This document shows, piece after piece, positions 1-10,955 of a DNA stretch of 64,000 nucleotides. The stretch covers positions 32,046,460 through 32,110,459 of the forward strand of contig NC_069128.1 of NCBI RefSeq assembly GCF_026914265.1. The letters are read 5' to 3'. Numbering within the stretch: position 1 is the stretch's first letter; each line of letters begins with the position of its first letter. The notes beneath the pieces are model-generated. The model worked only from the letters and a program-made list of their open reading frames with translations. It was not told where the DNA came from and did no database searches. The position numbers and the translations under genes are program-made. Source of the DNA: Mya arenaria (Eukaryota; Mollusca; Bivalvia; Myida; Myidae).

Positions 1-227
1 AAACAAACCCACTAACATCCCTTTTGCGAAAACTTCTCAGCAGGGAAGCAGAGTTGCAACGACAAATCGACGAAAAAAACATTTGTACAAGTTGTGTTAC
101 AAACAAAAAGTGTATTGTGTTTATCCCATGTGGACATTTATCTTGTCAGTCATGCTCCATTACCAGCAGCGAATGTCACATTTGTAGATCGGCTATTGTT
201 GGAAAATATCTTATGAATAAATCATAA
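1..227 (+). CDS. C-terminal RING domain of an IAP-like (BIRC-type) protein, 5' end outside the window
   Basis: The frame is open from the left edge, so this is the end of a longer protein or exon, stopping at 225-227. It reads as a C3HC4 RING: CTSC, then a CGHLSCQSC core, then CHIC, with the short hydrophobic tail usual at the end of inhibitor-of-apoptosis proteins. Such RINGs act as E3 ubiquitin ligases on caspases or signalling partners. A short charged helical segment (REAELQRQIDEK) precedes the RING, also usual for IAPs. No BIR domain is visible because the window starts too late. IAP families are strongly expanded in bivalves, and RING-only IAP fragments also occur in large DNA viruses, so origin is open. 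The domain call is firm; the full gene is unknown. Confidence 0.8.
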   Translation, partial: TNPLTSLLRKLLSREAELQRQIDEKNICTSCVTNKKCIVFIPCGHLSCQSCSITSSECHICRSAIVGKYLMNKS

Positions 228-483
228 ACAATTATTTGTATTTTTGCTTTCTGTTTATTTCATTTACATAGAAAGGTGAACTGTGTTAATCACTCAAACA
301 CTACCAGTTCTGATTTACACAGCTATGCTGTAGACAGCCGCAATACGCTAGTTAGCTCAAATTTCTAACATTGGTTTGCAAAGTTGTTGAATGCAAGTTC
401 GAGAAATAATGTATACGCTTTTTAGAGTACTTCAAACTATTTAAACATACAGCGGGGACTGTACTATTCACACTTCACTTACT
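228..483. other. Short intergenic stretch between RING and Cys-rich ORF
   Basis: 256 bp of AT-rich DNA with no ORF. The last 50 bp before the next ATG contain a TTTAAA-like box and pyrimidine-rich sequence that could serve as a compact promoter; this is only suggestive. Confidence 0.3.
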
Positions 484-783
484 ATGGCAAAACGATATAC
501 TGACATCGTTGGGTTTGCTGGACTACAATACAATGATTATTTCAAAAGGTTCTGTTGGGAATGCCAATTGTGTTGTGCTGGAGTCTTTACGTTAGAACCT
601 TGTCAACGACATGATCTTTTGAATATTTTCCCTCCAGCTGGCTACTGCCAAAACTGTTTTAAGTATGTGTGGTACTGTAATGATTGTAAGGCTAATGGAA
701 CGCCACCAAAAGTGCGAATGAGAAACTATTGTTTGTCATGTTTCTTCCACCGATTTGAAAATCTTGCAATCTTGGCCGGCTAA
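484..783 (+). CDS. Small cysteine-rich, probably zinc-binding protein of unknown function (99 aa)
   Basis: An uninterrupted ORF with 11 cysteines in 99 residues, at about 24, 27, 30, 31, 40, 55, 58, 65, 68, 83 and 86. CxxC pairs recur (CWEC, CQNC, CNDC, CLSC), the layout of a zinc ribbon or double zinc finger rather than of a secreted disulfide peptide. No signal peptide is seen. ATG is the first in frame and is followed after the stop by A-rich sequence with AATAAA-like motifs near 845-870. It lies 256 bp after the RING gene on the same strand, unusually compact for this genome. I do not recognise the family. It could be an isolated exon, a host orphan gene or part of an old invader; codon order and cysteine spacing argue against chance. 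Confidence 0.45.
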   Translation: MAKRYTDIVGFAGLQYNDYFKRFCWECQLCCAGVFTLEPCQRHDLLNIFPPAGYCQNCFKYVWYCNDCKANGTPPKVRMRNYCLSCFFHRFENLAILAG

Positions 784-921
784 CCCTGACGTGGTTGAAG
801 AAAGTTTTCGATTGATTGTGACAATTATCTTGCTTGTTTCACAAAATAAAAAATAAAAACTTGAAATAAATTACTTTGTTTTTGTATCTGATACCAAGAC
901 GCTCATTTTTTTCTCTGATGA

Positions 922-1090
922 TTTTCAATTTTCATTTTCAATTTTCATTTTCAATTTTCATTCTCAATTTTCATTCTCAATTTTCATTTTCAATTTTCAT
1001 TCTCAATTTTCATTCTCAATTTTCATTCTCAATTTTCATTCTCAATTTTCATTCTCAATTTTCACATTCGTCATTTTCATTTTCACCCTC
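922..1090. repeat. 13-bp minisatellite, about 13 copies
   Basis: Tandem unit CAATTTTCATTCT (with CATTTT variants) repeated head to tail. The apparent serine/phenylalanine-rich ORF over it is only a translation of the repeat. Confidence 0.9.
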
Positions 1091-1435
1091 GTGGGACTAA
1101 ACCCACTCACCGCCGATATCGGGTTGTATACAATACATGTACATGTATTTTTCATAGCGTCTGTGGCGAAACCCAAAACCAAAAGATCAAAATAACAATA
1201 AACAGGTAAGACATGTTCGTAGATACATATAAATGACATTTGAAATGCTTATGTATGTTTTGATTTCTATGCAACACAATGTCATCAATGCCTCAATATT
1301 ATAATGAATATTGATATGTTCAAATGCTCACTTTGTCATACACATATATTTGGCTTTATAATCCAATTATCTCTCCTACCAAATTCAAATTAATGTAATT
1401 ATTAAATAAGCATTTTATACACTTCCACCCAAAAA
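1091..1435. other. No gene seen
   Basis: Unremarkable AT-rich sequence between the minisatellite and the first family A MITE. Confidence 0.5.
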
Positions 1436-1438
1436 TAA

Positions 1439-1741
1439 TGCACCAGTCAATTATTTCCCAAGGCCCCCAGGTCCGGGGGTATACCGGGGATGGCCGGGCC
1501 GTGTTTTTACCTACCAGGTGGCCCCGCAGTGCCGGGTGAATGCGGTGGTTTTGTTTTCGTGCCAAATATTGTGGGGAATGGGTCTTACACAGAGTCCCTT
1601 GTGTGCGTGGGCTTTTGGCGGGGGTTCACCAGTAGTTCGTCCCAGTGCGGGGACTTTACCTGGGCTTAGCTAGACCGAAAGTCAAAGTCCCTGCTAATCC
1701 CCTGACCGGGGGGGGGGCTGTGGTTACAATTGACTGGTGCA
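1439..1741. mobile_element. MITE family A, copy 1 (TAA target duplication)
   Basis: Inverted ends start TGCACCAGTCAATT and finish as their reverse complement. TAA flanks both sides (1436-1438 and 1742-1744). The interior is GC-rich with runs of G close to the right end, in strong contrast with the AT-rich surroundings. No ORF. The 3-bp TAA duplication fits PIF/Harbinger-type integration (TWA). Confidence 0.85.
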
Positions 1742-1744
1742 TAA

Positions 1745-2640
1745 TGTCACATTTAAAGTCAATATTATTACAAACTTTCAGTTTTACTGTCACTTTTTGT
1801 TGATGTTTTTTGAAGCACATCCTCACTGCAAGAGTTTTCCTATTTGCAACACTATTTCCACATATCAACTTTACAATGAATATGCCTGTGTCTCCTCATT
1901 GCTGGGCACTACTTCTTCTCTACAGAAAAATCACAATGTAACAAATTTCACTGACTCACTTAGTTATTAAATGGAAACAGGAACTGTAAATAATAAAAAA
2001 AGACTTTATATTCAGTAATGAGTTCTTTGAATTTAAGATATTCTCTGCAGCTTTAACAAAATTTAAGTTACCACAGATTTTGATTACTTAAATAGTAGTC
2101 TCCATATAATTTGTTTAAAAATTAATGCGGCCCCCGGGACAAACACAGGACAATATATTTTATCAACTATAGTTTTACCAAAAAAAAAAAGTTTGAATGC
2201 AGATGGAATGTTGAAAATGAGAATTTATTTTTTGTATAATCTCAGCTCAATTGAGGCCTCCATTTCGATTACAATTTTCAAAACTGCATCTTTATTTTGC
2301 AAAGGAACAGGCAACAGGTAAAACATCATTTTATGTGCGCAAAAAATCAAACTGATTTTCTTTTTTCAATATCTAAAAAAAAATATTACCAAAAAAAATG
2401 TTTTTATTTTTTTATTTTTTTTGGAGTTTTCGAAATAATTGGGCGGCGGCTCCGTTAACCAATTTATTAAATAAAAGCCTTATCTTAAAAGGTTGGCTTT
2501 TTAAACGGGAAATGCTCAGATATTTGTGTATTAAACCTCAGCCAATAGCGACACCTCTTACTGATAAGCCACGTATCTGTACTACTACATGTTGCACTAT
2601 CACAGTAGTTTAGTTCTCAATGACTGTTCTCAAGTACAAG
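1745..2640. other. AT-rich stretch, no gene seen; possible LTR remnant at its right end
   Basis: Homopolymer-rich sequence with no convincing ORF. The last 250 bp contain an AATAAA motif and run into the primer-binding-site-like sequence of the Gypsy fossil, so they may be part of its LTR. Confidence 0.35.
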
Positions 2641-3501
2641 TAATAAACCTTTAAAATGTTGTTATTTCTGGTTGTAAACACAAAATATTGGTGACGAGGA
2701 TGTTTAACTAAAACGTATAATATTTCGGGAATGTTATCCATTTGTGTGTGAAATTCTGGATAATAATTAAAATGACGAACTCAGGTTTAATTGGAACTTT
2801 AAACGCATTCAAAAGTGACAGTGAATCATGGATTTCATATGAGGAGCGTTGAGAAATGTACTTTGTAGTAAAGAGTATTTAGGACGAGAACAAAGTTGCC
2901 GCTTTATTAACTGCTGGGGAGAATACATATGCATTGTTGAGATACTTAACGTCACCCCGAAAGCCAACAGAGAAGACTTACCAGGAACTTTGTCAATTAT
3001 TGAAGACAAAGTTATGGCCCAAACCTCTGGGGCCATGTTTACGAACAGTCTCAAGTCCTAGTCTAGGCTCAGACTCAGAAAGGCATTTTTATAAAGGAAC
3101 AAATAATCATATTTATTTCGTTTCAAAAATGTATGTTAACAAAGGTAAAACATTCAAATATTAAAATATTTCAATACATTTAACCATAAATACTCTAATA
3201 GAAGGAAAGTTACAATGAAATGAAGTTTTGCCATAATGAGTCTTGAGTCTGAACTCAGACTTGAGACTGTTCGTTATCACTGCCCCTGGTGATTGCGGAA
3301 CGGTTCCGTTTTCATAAACGTAGTCAGGCGACAGATGAATCTACTTGTGATTTTACAGCCGCTATAATGAGATTAGCAGAACATTGTGAATTCAATGATA
3401 ATCTCGAAAACACATTACGTGATAGGTTTGTTTGTGGATTGAAGGATGAAGCGACACAACGGAAGCTATTGTCAACGGCTGACTTAAAGATATCAGAGTA
3501 A
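2640..3501 (+). mobile_element. Gypsy-type LTR retrotransposon fossil (gag region), interrupted by a Harbinger MITE
   Basis: A TGGTGACGAGGA stretch near 2690 resembles the LTR-end/primer-site junction of Gypsy elements. It is followed by gag-like coding sequence. The best-preserved part, 3289-3501, has the RFRFHKRSQ and RDRFVCGLKDE motifs of the retrotransposon gag domain. The copy is broken and truncated, several breaks in all; no protease, reverse transcriptase or integrase is present here. A 256-bp Harbinger MITE sits inside it at 3030-3285. A MITE C piece begins where gag similarity stops. Confidence 0.75.
3030..3285. mobile_element. 256-bp non-autonomous Harbinger MITE with CTG target duplication
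   Basis: Ends begin GGGCCATGTTTACGAAC and, from the other side, GGGCAGTGATAACGAAC. Both continue into AGTCTCAAG. CTG flanks the element at 3027-3029 and 3286-3288. Subterminal GAGTC/GACTC words match those of the 8-kb Harbinger at 18944-27004, so it is very probably mobilised by that family. It splits the Gypsy gag fossil. Confidence 0.9.
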
Positions 3502-3682
3502 ATCGTTCAGCATTCACTAATCATTTTTTCAGCTATTAGATATACAGTGTCAATCTTCTTACTACAGTTGTTAATATTTTCCATAAATGCATTATCTGGT
3601 AAGTAGTTAAAGGTTTATCAGTCAAGATTTTCGTTTGAAATACGTGTGTATGTATTGATTTTGAATAAAGGTGTCAGTTTAA
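3502..3682. repeat. MITE family C, partial copy
   Basis: Aligns by eye with the second half of the full copy at 51019-51387 (CATTCAC.AATCA, TTTTCAGCTATT, GTAAGTAGTT, GAATAAAGGTG then CAGTTTAA). No ORF. Confidence 0.6.
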
Positions 3683-3855
3683 TATTTATAAGATGTGTTT
3701 TCTTATTTGCAAGGTAGGGTGCGCACACAGTTTTTTTTTGTCTTGAAATTATCCGTATTATCCAGACGATAATATTAAGTAGGGTAAGTACATCAATTTG
3801 ACAAAATTCTTTTACCACCGTATTTCTATTAAACAGTGTGATTTTATTCAAAATT

Positions 3856-4026
3856 CAGATCGTGCGATTCTAAACAACCCACCAAACGGCTCCTATACGT
3901 TTACGTCGACGTCATACGACTCCGTAATGGTGCTGACGTGTGATCCCGGATATACGCCACCATTTCCTGCCGTCACGTGCGGGGAATCGGGAACATGGAG
4001 CGGAAGTCCCACTTGTGAACCTGTTG
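3856..4026 (+). CDS. Isolated sushi/CCP (complement control protein) domain exon
   Basis: The segment between an acceptor (AAATTCAG, ending about 3859) and a donor (CTGTTG|GTACGT, about 4026) encodes one sushi domain: NPPNGSY, VLTCDPGY, VTC, then GTWSGSPTCEPV. Three of the four canonical cysteines are present; the first, expected shortly before NPPNG, is replaced, so one disulfide would be missing. Sushi modules mediate extracellular adhesion and complement-type binding. The exon is GC-rich and codon-like in the third position, unlike its surroundings. No other exon of the gene is recognisable nearby, so it is either one exon of a large multi-module gene or a stray copy. Confidence 0.7.
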
Positions 4027-4029
4027 GTA

Positions 4030-5103
4030 CGTAGCCAATTAGACCATACATTATCTTTGATGTTTTAAACTTTACTCATATTTAGTGTGGAGCTTAACAT
4101 GTATAACTTGATATTTACATTCACACTTCATTCCTTAACGATGGTTGTTGTTTATCAATTGCACTTTATTTCTGTATAAAGTGCAATGGCATTTCCCATC
4201 GATATCGTGTGCGTTTGTTCTATACTTCTGTCCTGTCATTGGGCGCAATAATTCCAAGGGGCGGGGCATATTTACTACGGAACTATTTTTTAATGAAATC
4301 GTAGTACAATTATTGGCAACATGCAAAACTGTAATCTGCAGTAAAGCAGTTAAAACAAAATAATCAACGATTATTTGATTGATTTTAATGTAGATAATTT
4401 CATGATGGATGGAACAGTTGAAGAAACGTTTGTGTTTAAAAATGCTGTTAAATGTCACGAAAATGCTAAAACAGTTAGTTCAAAATAACCTCTATCACTA
4501 GGCTGTGGTAAGTTTTTCGGTTTTTACCATATATGGAATATTAAAATAGTCACGTGGTGTGGGCATGCGCGGTGCTACACTACCGTGATGCTGACTGTAA
4601 CAAAAATGGCTGCCTAGAAGAAGGAAATGTGTTGCCGGTAACGAGACTTACGCATACTTGGTTGCATGTTTGTATGAAATCATGAGAAGATAAGTGGTGT
4701 TAAATGTGTGTAATTTAAATACTTTGTTCAATTGAGTTTAGCGTCGTAGCCAACGGTAAAAATGGCATCGATCCAATTCCAAAATAATAATTGATGTTTT
4801 TTATTTGTTAGTTCTTTTTATGTTTTTACTTTGACTACATATAGGCTAAGGATACAAATTCGTACACTTTTTAAGTGTTTTTTCACACTTATCTTTTTGT
4901 TGTAAGTTAAAATTTCGTATGAAACATCTTTGGTTAATGTGACAACAGATTCCCGTCCTAATATTTTTTTATGTAAAAAAATCGTTCATATTATGGAAAG
5001 AAAAACACCATTAAAATTATGCTATGGAGGGCACATATACTGTTTCCTTGCATGGTAATACAATTATAAATCATACCGATGCTATTTTGAATAAACACTA
5101 CTG
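4030..5103. other. No gene seen
   Basis: AT-rich, no convincing coding sequence or repeat structure recognised. Confidence 0.45.
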
Positions 5104-5106
5104 TAA

Positions 5107-5421
5107 TGCACCAGTCAATTGTAACCATGGCCCCCCTAGGTCCGGGGGTGTGGGTGGGGTATATACCAGGGATAGCTGGGGAAATGGGCCGTGTTTTTAC
5201 CTTTCAGGTGGCCCCACAGTGCCGGGTGAATGAGGTGGTTTTGTCTTCGCTTTAAATATAACTAGGGTCCCTGGCGGACAGGGGCATTTGGCGGGGATCT
5301 TACCATCTGTTTGTGCCCGCAGGGCGGGGATTTTAGCTGGGGTTGGCTGGGCTGAAAGTCAAAATCCCCGCTATCGCCCAGAAAGGGAGGGGGGGGGGCA
5401 TGGTTACAATTGACTGGTGCA
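5107..5421. mobile_element. MITE family A, copy 2
   Basis: Same TGCACCAGTCAATTGTAACC ends in inverted orientation, TAA at 5104-5106 and 5422-5424, GC-rich interior, long G run near the right end. Confidence 0.88.
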
Positions 5422-5689
5422 TAAGCCTCACTCAAGTTTTTTATTGTTTCAAATGTTTTTTGGAACAATTGCAATTCAAATGTTAAGATTATTTATATTT
5501 ATAAATATCTTGAAGTTAACATAACCACAAAACCTCAATAATGCACATGAATGTTCTGAGGTCATTCCCGCGTGTGCTACATTATGATTTTTAAGCGTAT
5601 TTACATTAAATGGCATTTTTTTTTTTTTAAAGTACTCAACAAACAAGATGAAATTAATGACCAAGGCAAGCCCTGTATTCATCAAATAA

Positions 5690-5983
5690 TGCACCAGTCA
5701 ATTGTAACCACGGTTCCCCCAGGTCTTGGGGTATACCGGGGAAAAGGGCCGTGTTTTTACTTTCCAGGTGACCCCGCAGGGCCAGGTGACCGTGGTGGTT
5801 TTGTCATAGGGCCATATTAAGCCGAGATTGGGCGTTATTTAGAGTCTCTGGGGTGCGGGGGCATTTGGCCGGGGTTTAAACATCAGTTTGTCCTCGCAGG
5901 GCGGGGATTTTACCCGGGGTTGGCTGGACCGAAAGTCAGACCTGGGGGGGGGGGGGGGGGGCTGGTTACAATTAGTAGGTGAT
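5690..5983. mobile_element. MITE family A, copy 3
   Basis: Left end intact with TAA before it. The right end is degraded after a long G run, so the exact boundary is approximate. Only 268 bp from copy 2 and in the same orientation. Confidence 0.75.
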
Positions 5984-6369
5984 CAGTATTTGTGCCCTGT
6001 TTGGAAATATACCACGTATGGTCAACCAGTAATGTCATAATTATTCTTTAAGCTGCCCTGATATAACTCCTGTTTGAATTCTTTTCATCTCAGTAAGTTA
6101 TTGTGGGGCTATTAGAACAGGTTATATGAAAGTTGACGTCACGGTATGTGAATTTCATCACCAACATCAGAATCTTCTATTTAGAAGTAAGAGCCACATT
6201 GTTGGTTGCTTGTCATGTAATGGGACAAAATAAAACAATTTATCATGAGGAAATAGTTGTCAAACATTTAAAATGCTCCAAAAACTGATGTTTACAACCA
6301 TGTACACAGGAGTTAAGAAATGAAAAAGACATGTTTGTGAATTGTCACAGTAAATAAATACTGCCAGTA
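5984..6369. other. No gene seen
   Basis: AT-rich spacer between family A copy 3 and a SINE. Confidence 0.4.
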
Positions 6370-6375
6370 GATATC

Positions 6376-6700
6376 TATAACTGTCTCCGATGCCCAGTTG
6401 TAAAGTTGTCCGCCTAAGGAGTTGGAGGTCAGGGTTCAAACTCCCAAGCCACTTCTTACTGAAATACTTTAAAAGTTGGTACAAGTACATGTAGCTCCCT
6501 TGTCTGGTGCCTGGCAGTGTAGTGCTTGAAAAAGTGGTGTATTCAGTACTGGTTTAGTCTAGGTAAGTTGCACCCTGTGTATCAGTGCTTGACACCTAGC
6601 CCGTGAAGGAACTAAGGGGTCTCTTTGTAAAAGAGCTAGGGTATTGCACCTGGACTCTTGTTTCCCACATCTGCCTTTTGCTACATCTTTTTCTATTTTT
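6376..6700 (+). repeat. tRNA-derived SINE
   Basis: The head carries an A-box-like word (TGCCCAGTTGTAAAG) and a B-box-like word (GGTTCAAACTCC) at tRNA spacing. A non-tRNA body follows and ends in T-rich sequence. The right limit is approximate. It is not a functional tRNA because the arms do not pair. Confidence 0.6.
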
Positions 6701-6867
6701 TTCTATTTTATAAGGTGGTTGTCTCAAGGTGTTCATGTTAAATAAAGCATTCAGGGTTGTTTATCTTCCAAGTCTAATTTCAACATGTAAACATGACGGT
6801 ATTTTTCATGGTCTCTGCACAATTGCCTCCGAATAGGACAATTCTGTCTCATGGAAGTGGCATGCAA

Positions 6868-6928
6868 TGCACCAGTTATTGGTTTTCCCCCCAGACCTGG
6901 GAATTTGTTGTTACAATTGACTGGTGCA
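6868..6928. mobile_element. MITE family A, 61-bp minimal copy
   Basis: Both inverted ends (TGCACCAGTTA on the left and TTACAATTGACTGGTGCA on the right) survive with only about 25 bp between them. The flanks are CAA and ATT rather than a clean TAA pair. An extreme internal deletion. Confidence 0.75.
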
Positions 6929-8400
6929 ATTTAACTTGTGTGATCATCTTTTTAAAAAATTTAATATTGTCACTCTTCAGACAGTTTGAGGGACGAATTT
7001 CTCATAGTATACTATACATGACAAACAGAATACTTGAAAAAAATGTCTGTTTTTCAGCCTGTCTGTGAATTTGTTAAAATTCACAGCCGAAAAATGACAG
7101 GCGTGAGCCTTGCATACGAGAAAGGCTAAATACCCTCTAGGGTTATAACATTGAAAAGTCAAAAGATAGTAATAGTAATCTTTTCTTTTTTTAAAAAAAT
7201 GTCCACACACACTTCAAACATGAATAATATTGATATCAAGTCATAGGGTACCTATATATTGCTTTTAGTGAAACAATGTTTATACTCCTTTGCACTAGCT
7301 AACGACCAAACTAGTTTGTTCAAACAGTTGGAGAAATCCATCAAAACAGACACATATTTAGTAAACAAAAACACTATTTTATACACCTAAATCACACATT
7401 TTGGTGTCAGTGGTATTCATTATATGACAGTACTGTTTTATTAACAGCGTTGATACAAATCCAATACCTAAAAGAATTAAGTACTCTTACTGGAGCATGA
7501 TTTAGATATGAAACTATTAATCTTTTAAAGGGACACCGCATAATACAATTGCACACAATTAAAAATATTGTCTAGAATTTACATAACTTTTATATATTGT
7601 TGTGAAAAAAAAATGAATTACAGATCAATACATACCCTGCTGTAAAAGTCAATAAAGTGGTCCAGTGAACTCATGGTTCCAATACCCAATTATGGGAACT
7701 ATTATTGCTTTGTCTTTGGGTACAATTAGGTTTGGTGTTTCTATACAGTGTCAGCAGGTGCTCTAAAATGGCAGCCAAAGGAATGCTTTTCATCTATATA
7801 ATTTGCATATATTATATATATAAATATCACAGATTTGGTTAGTATACTGAAAGGCTAGTCACGACATAGACGCAGTGAAGGTCAACTCTGCTGAAAGTCA
7901 CAGCAAATAGTTGTAGCCCGGAATTATAGCTATTCTGGTTTACCCAACCTAATCCTCCGGTACAAACAAAATTAAACCGTTGTAATATATACACGTTACT
8001 TTGGAAACAATAGAGTCATTGGACTGTTACATGCATTTCAATAGCTTGAAATTCACCTTTTATTTGTACCGGCATGGGAAAACTCAGTTATGTTAATTCC
8101 GGGCTATATGTATTGCTACAATGCTTTAAAGTTGAGTTTAAGATATGAAATGATCACATGACTTGCAAGGTCATATCATTCCATGCTTTTTTTTAACTGG
8201 GAACCCATTATGTGCTATTTCTAAACAGGTAAACTGTGCTGATGTCAGTGATGTGACATAATTGTTGGGTTTATCTTCATTATAAATGATCTGCCTCATG
8301 GTAGCTCACAAGGACATTTCTATGCTGTTTTTGAGAAGTTACTGGGTTTTTTGACCATCTGATGTCTGGACAATTATCGAATAGAATGTGTAACGCTTTG
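6929..8400. other. No gene seen
   Basis: AT-rich sequence without convincing coding potential; small ORFs here have no recognisable motif. Confidence 0.45.
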
Positions 8401-8404
8401 ATAT

Positions 8405-8470
8405 AAAAAAAAATGTGTCGGAGACTGGGTTCAAACCCGCGTGGCCAAATTTGAAACCCAGCATCTTACT
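8405..8470 (+). repeat. tRNA-like SINE fragment
   Basis: Contains a B-box-like word (GGTTCAAACCC) in a short tRNA-like context. Fragment only. Confidence 0.35.
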
Positions 8471-8554
8471 TTTCTTACGTGAGAAAACCCCTTGAAAGCC
8501 AAAGTTTAAGCCACTTTCACTGATACTCAGTACCTTGATATTTTGTAAATTGAC

Positions 8555-8904
8555 TTAAAGCTGCACTCTCACAGATTGAACGTTTTGACAACTTTTTTAT
8601 TTTTGTCTTGGAACGAGCAGTTTTTGGCGTAAATATCAGAAAACCAGTAATAAAAGACTGATGACAAAAGATCAGATGGCAGATTTTCATATTTCCTCTC
8701 CAAAATTGATGTTTATGCATTTTTTTAAATCGTCTAAGCCATAAAACATTAAATTTGGAATGGAAATATGAAAATCTGCGATGTGACATTTTGCCAACGG
8801 TCTTTCATCACTGGTTTGCAGATATTGACACAAAAGTTTGCTAATTCCAAGACAAATAATAAAAAAGTTGTAAAAACGGTAAATTTGTGAGAGTGCAGCT
8901 TTAA
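8555..8904. mobile_element. MITE family B, full copy
   Basis: Begins TTAAAGCTGCACTCTCACAG and ends with its reverse complement. The ends continue to pair for over 40 bp (GTTTT.ACAACTTTTTT). The interior is itself palindrome-like, so the whole element can fold back. No ORF of note. Confidence 0.85.
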
Positions 8905-8977
8905 GTTGTTATATTTTTGAATTTGTAACTCCAGTCCACGGACATTGAATGATGATTGTTAAAAAGTTTCTGATTTT

Positions 8978-9400
8978 ATTCCCCCGCAACAGAGTGGGGA
9001 GAGGATTATAGGAATGCATTTCGTCTGTCTGTCCATAACATTTCGTGTCCGGGCTTTAACTTACTTATGCATTAATGGATTACCATTTTCCTTGGTACAA
9101 ATGTTGTCCTTATTGAGACGATGTGCAGTGAACTTGATCCGGGTCCATATTTCAAATGCATTGATGGGTACCATATAACTTTTTACAAATGTTGTCATTG
9201 AGATGATGTGGAGTGACCTTGACCCAGGTCCAAACCTCAATGTTCAAGGTCACATCTGACATTTAAAGGCCATAGTACACATGCTCGTGTCTGGAGTATA
9301 ACTTGCAGGAATGGATTACCATATTACCTGGTAGAAATGTGTCCTCATTGGGATGATTTGCAGTGACCTTGACCTGTGTCCATAACTCAATTATTTTAAA
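8978..9400 (+). repeat. Degenerate tandem repeat with CAGTGACCTTGACC-type units
   Basis: Starts with a CCCCCGCAACAGAGTGGGG hairpin-like head, followed by two to three diverged units containing TGGATTACCAT, GATGATGTG and GTGACCTTGACC. Same general layout as the array at 30160-31228. Confidence 0.55.
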
Positions 9401-9645
9401 ATCGTATATTATTCATACCTAGCTTTCATTATGTGCAAGGGGTACCCAGCATGTACACATACAAGTGGTATTTAACAATATCTTCAATTACTTATGCAAT
9501 ATAGATTGTTATATCATACTTAAGAAACAATTTAAGTTAACATTCCACATTGATAAAATGTGTATAAGCGAATGTATGACCTTAATTATTTGTACAGAAT
9601 TGGGCAATTTCAGTTTCTTCTTCTAACATTTGTAGCTAAATCTTT

Positions 9646-9967
9646 CAAGTGACTCTTATTCAAAATCAAAATATACACATGTATGAAACATACATTTCGA
9701 CTGATAAACCTTTAACTACTTACTAAATAATGCATTTATGGAAAATATTGATTCCTGATAACAATATTGTAACTGTGTATTTAATTCCTAAAATTAAAAA
9801 TATTAAATGATTGGTGAGTGCTAAAAGATTTATTATGATCTTTATGTTTCCTGCAACCTTCTTTCAAATTCAACTCTGTATCCTTCATAAGAATCTTATT
9901 TTTTATATAAAAAACAATCATATAAACTGTGGAATATCTAATTTGGGAGTAAAAGTGCATCTTTAAG
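9646..9967. mobile_element. MITE family C, full-length copy (reverse orientation relative to 51 kb)
   Basis: Ends AAGTGACTCTTATTCAAAATC and TTTGGGAGTAAAAGTGCATC pair imperfectly. Internal words match the copies at 31.4 kb and 51 kb. Confidence 0.65.
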
Positions 9968-10379
9968 CATAACAGAGATTGGATTCCTATTGTAATACTT
10001 TAATCAGAAATCATTCCTTACATTATCAAAATCTAGATATTGCAACAAATAATGGAATTCACCAGTTGAACATTTACAGTGTAAACATAGTCTCTGCCTT
10101 ATCTTTTAAAATCCACAAATGTTTCTTTTGCTGTTCTACAATTAAATAACAAAACTTGACATAAAGGGTTATACGATAATTGTAAGACATTTATCAACAC
10201 TTAATTGATTATTATACTACATATAATACAATACATACTGTTCACTACAGGCACTAAGAAGACTGATCAATCAAAATTATATTGTTTGACACCAACAGAT
10301 TTATGAAAAGAATGTCTTTAGATCGATCCTTCTGGTTCCCTTTTGTTTATCCACATAAAGGATGAAGCACTGAGCTACA

Positions 10380-10541
10380 ATTCCCTCCAAGCCTTCAGAT
10401 TAAGTAGTTGCACATGCCGACACAAGTAGATTGGATGAAGACGCTGTGGAAAATCTGCCTCAAACCTGAAAGAGGGATATGAATTTCTATAACAAACATA
10501 TTAATTCATAGCTTTATAAACAATCAACATTTTTCTTTATG

Positions 10542-10603
<62 letters not shown>

Positions 10604-10764
10604 ATATTTATGCTTTGAACTTTTAGTTTACAACCATGTAAATAATTATTAACATACATTAAAATCAAAGACGTGATGTTTTTCTGGTGGAACTTCTGGT
10701 GGAACTTGTTGACCTTTCTCAACAGCAAAGCTGGAAGCCATAGTTGGAGTCTGTTCGCTCAAAC
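10380..10764 (-). other. Possible 3' exons downstream of the KDZ gene
   Basis: On the minus strand a good acceptor (TATGTTTCAG, near 10764) opens a frame reading SEQTPTMASSFAVEK then PPEVPPEKHHVFDFN, up to a GTATGT donor near 10666. A second acceptor (CTCTTTCAG) lies near 10466. Phases allow a quick stop after joining. These could be terminal exons of another gene or 3' UTR exons of the KDZ gene. The support is splice-site quality only. Confidence 0.25.
10546..10601. repeat. (AT)n microsatellite
   Basis: About 28 uninterrupted AT dinucleotides. Confidence 0.95.
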
Positions 10765-10955
10765 TGAAACATACTAACAAACACAGCAGAAACCGAAAAC
10801 AATTGCAGATGCAGTGATAATTACTAGTCAAAAGTATACGCAAATGAGAAAGTCAAACAAATATATATAAGAAGTGAATGAAATATAAATTAAACATAGT
10901 TCATTTGATCATTTTATGATGCACAGCTCTCTGAAAATCAAAGTTGTTATACATT

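Noticed and set aside
876-1100. Ser/Phe-rich repeat protein
   Set aside because: Translation of the 13-bp minisatellite; no start context or domain.
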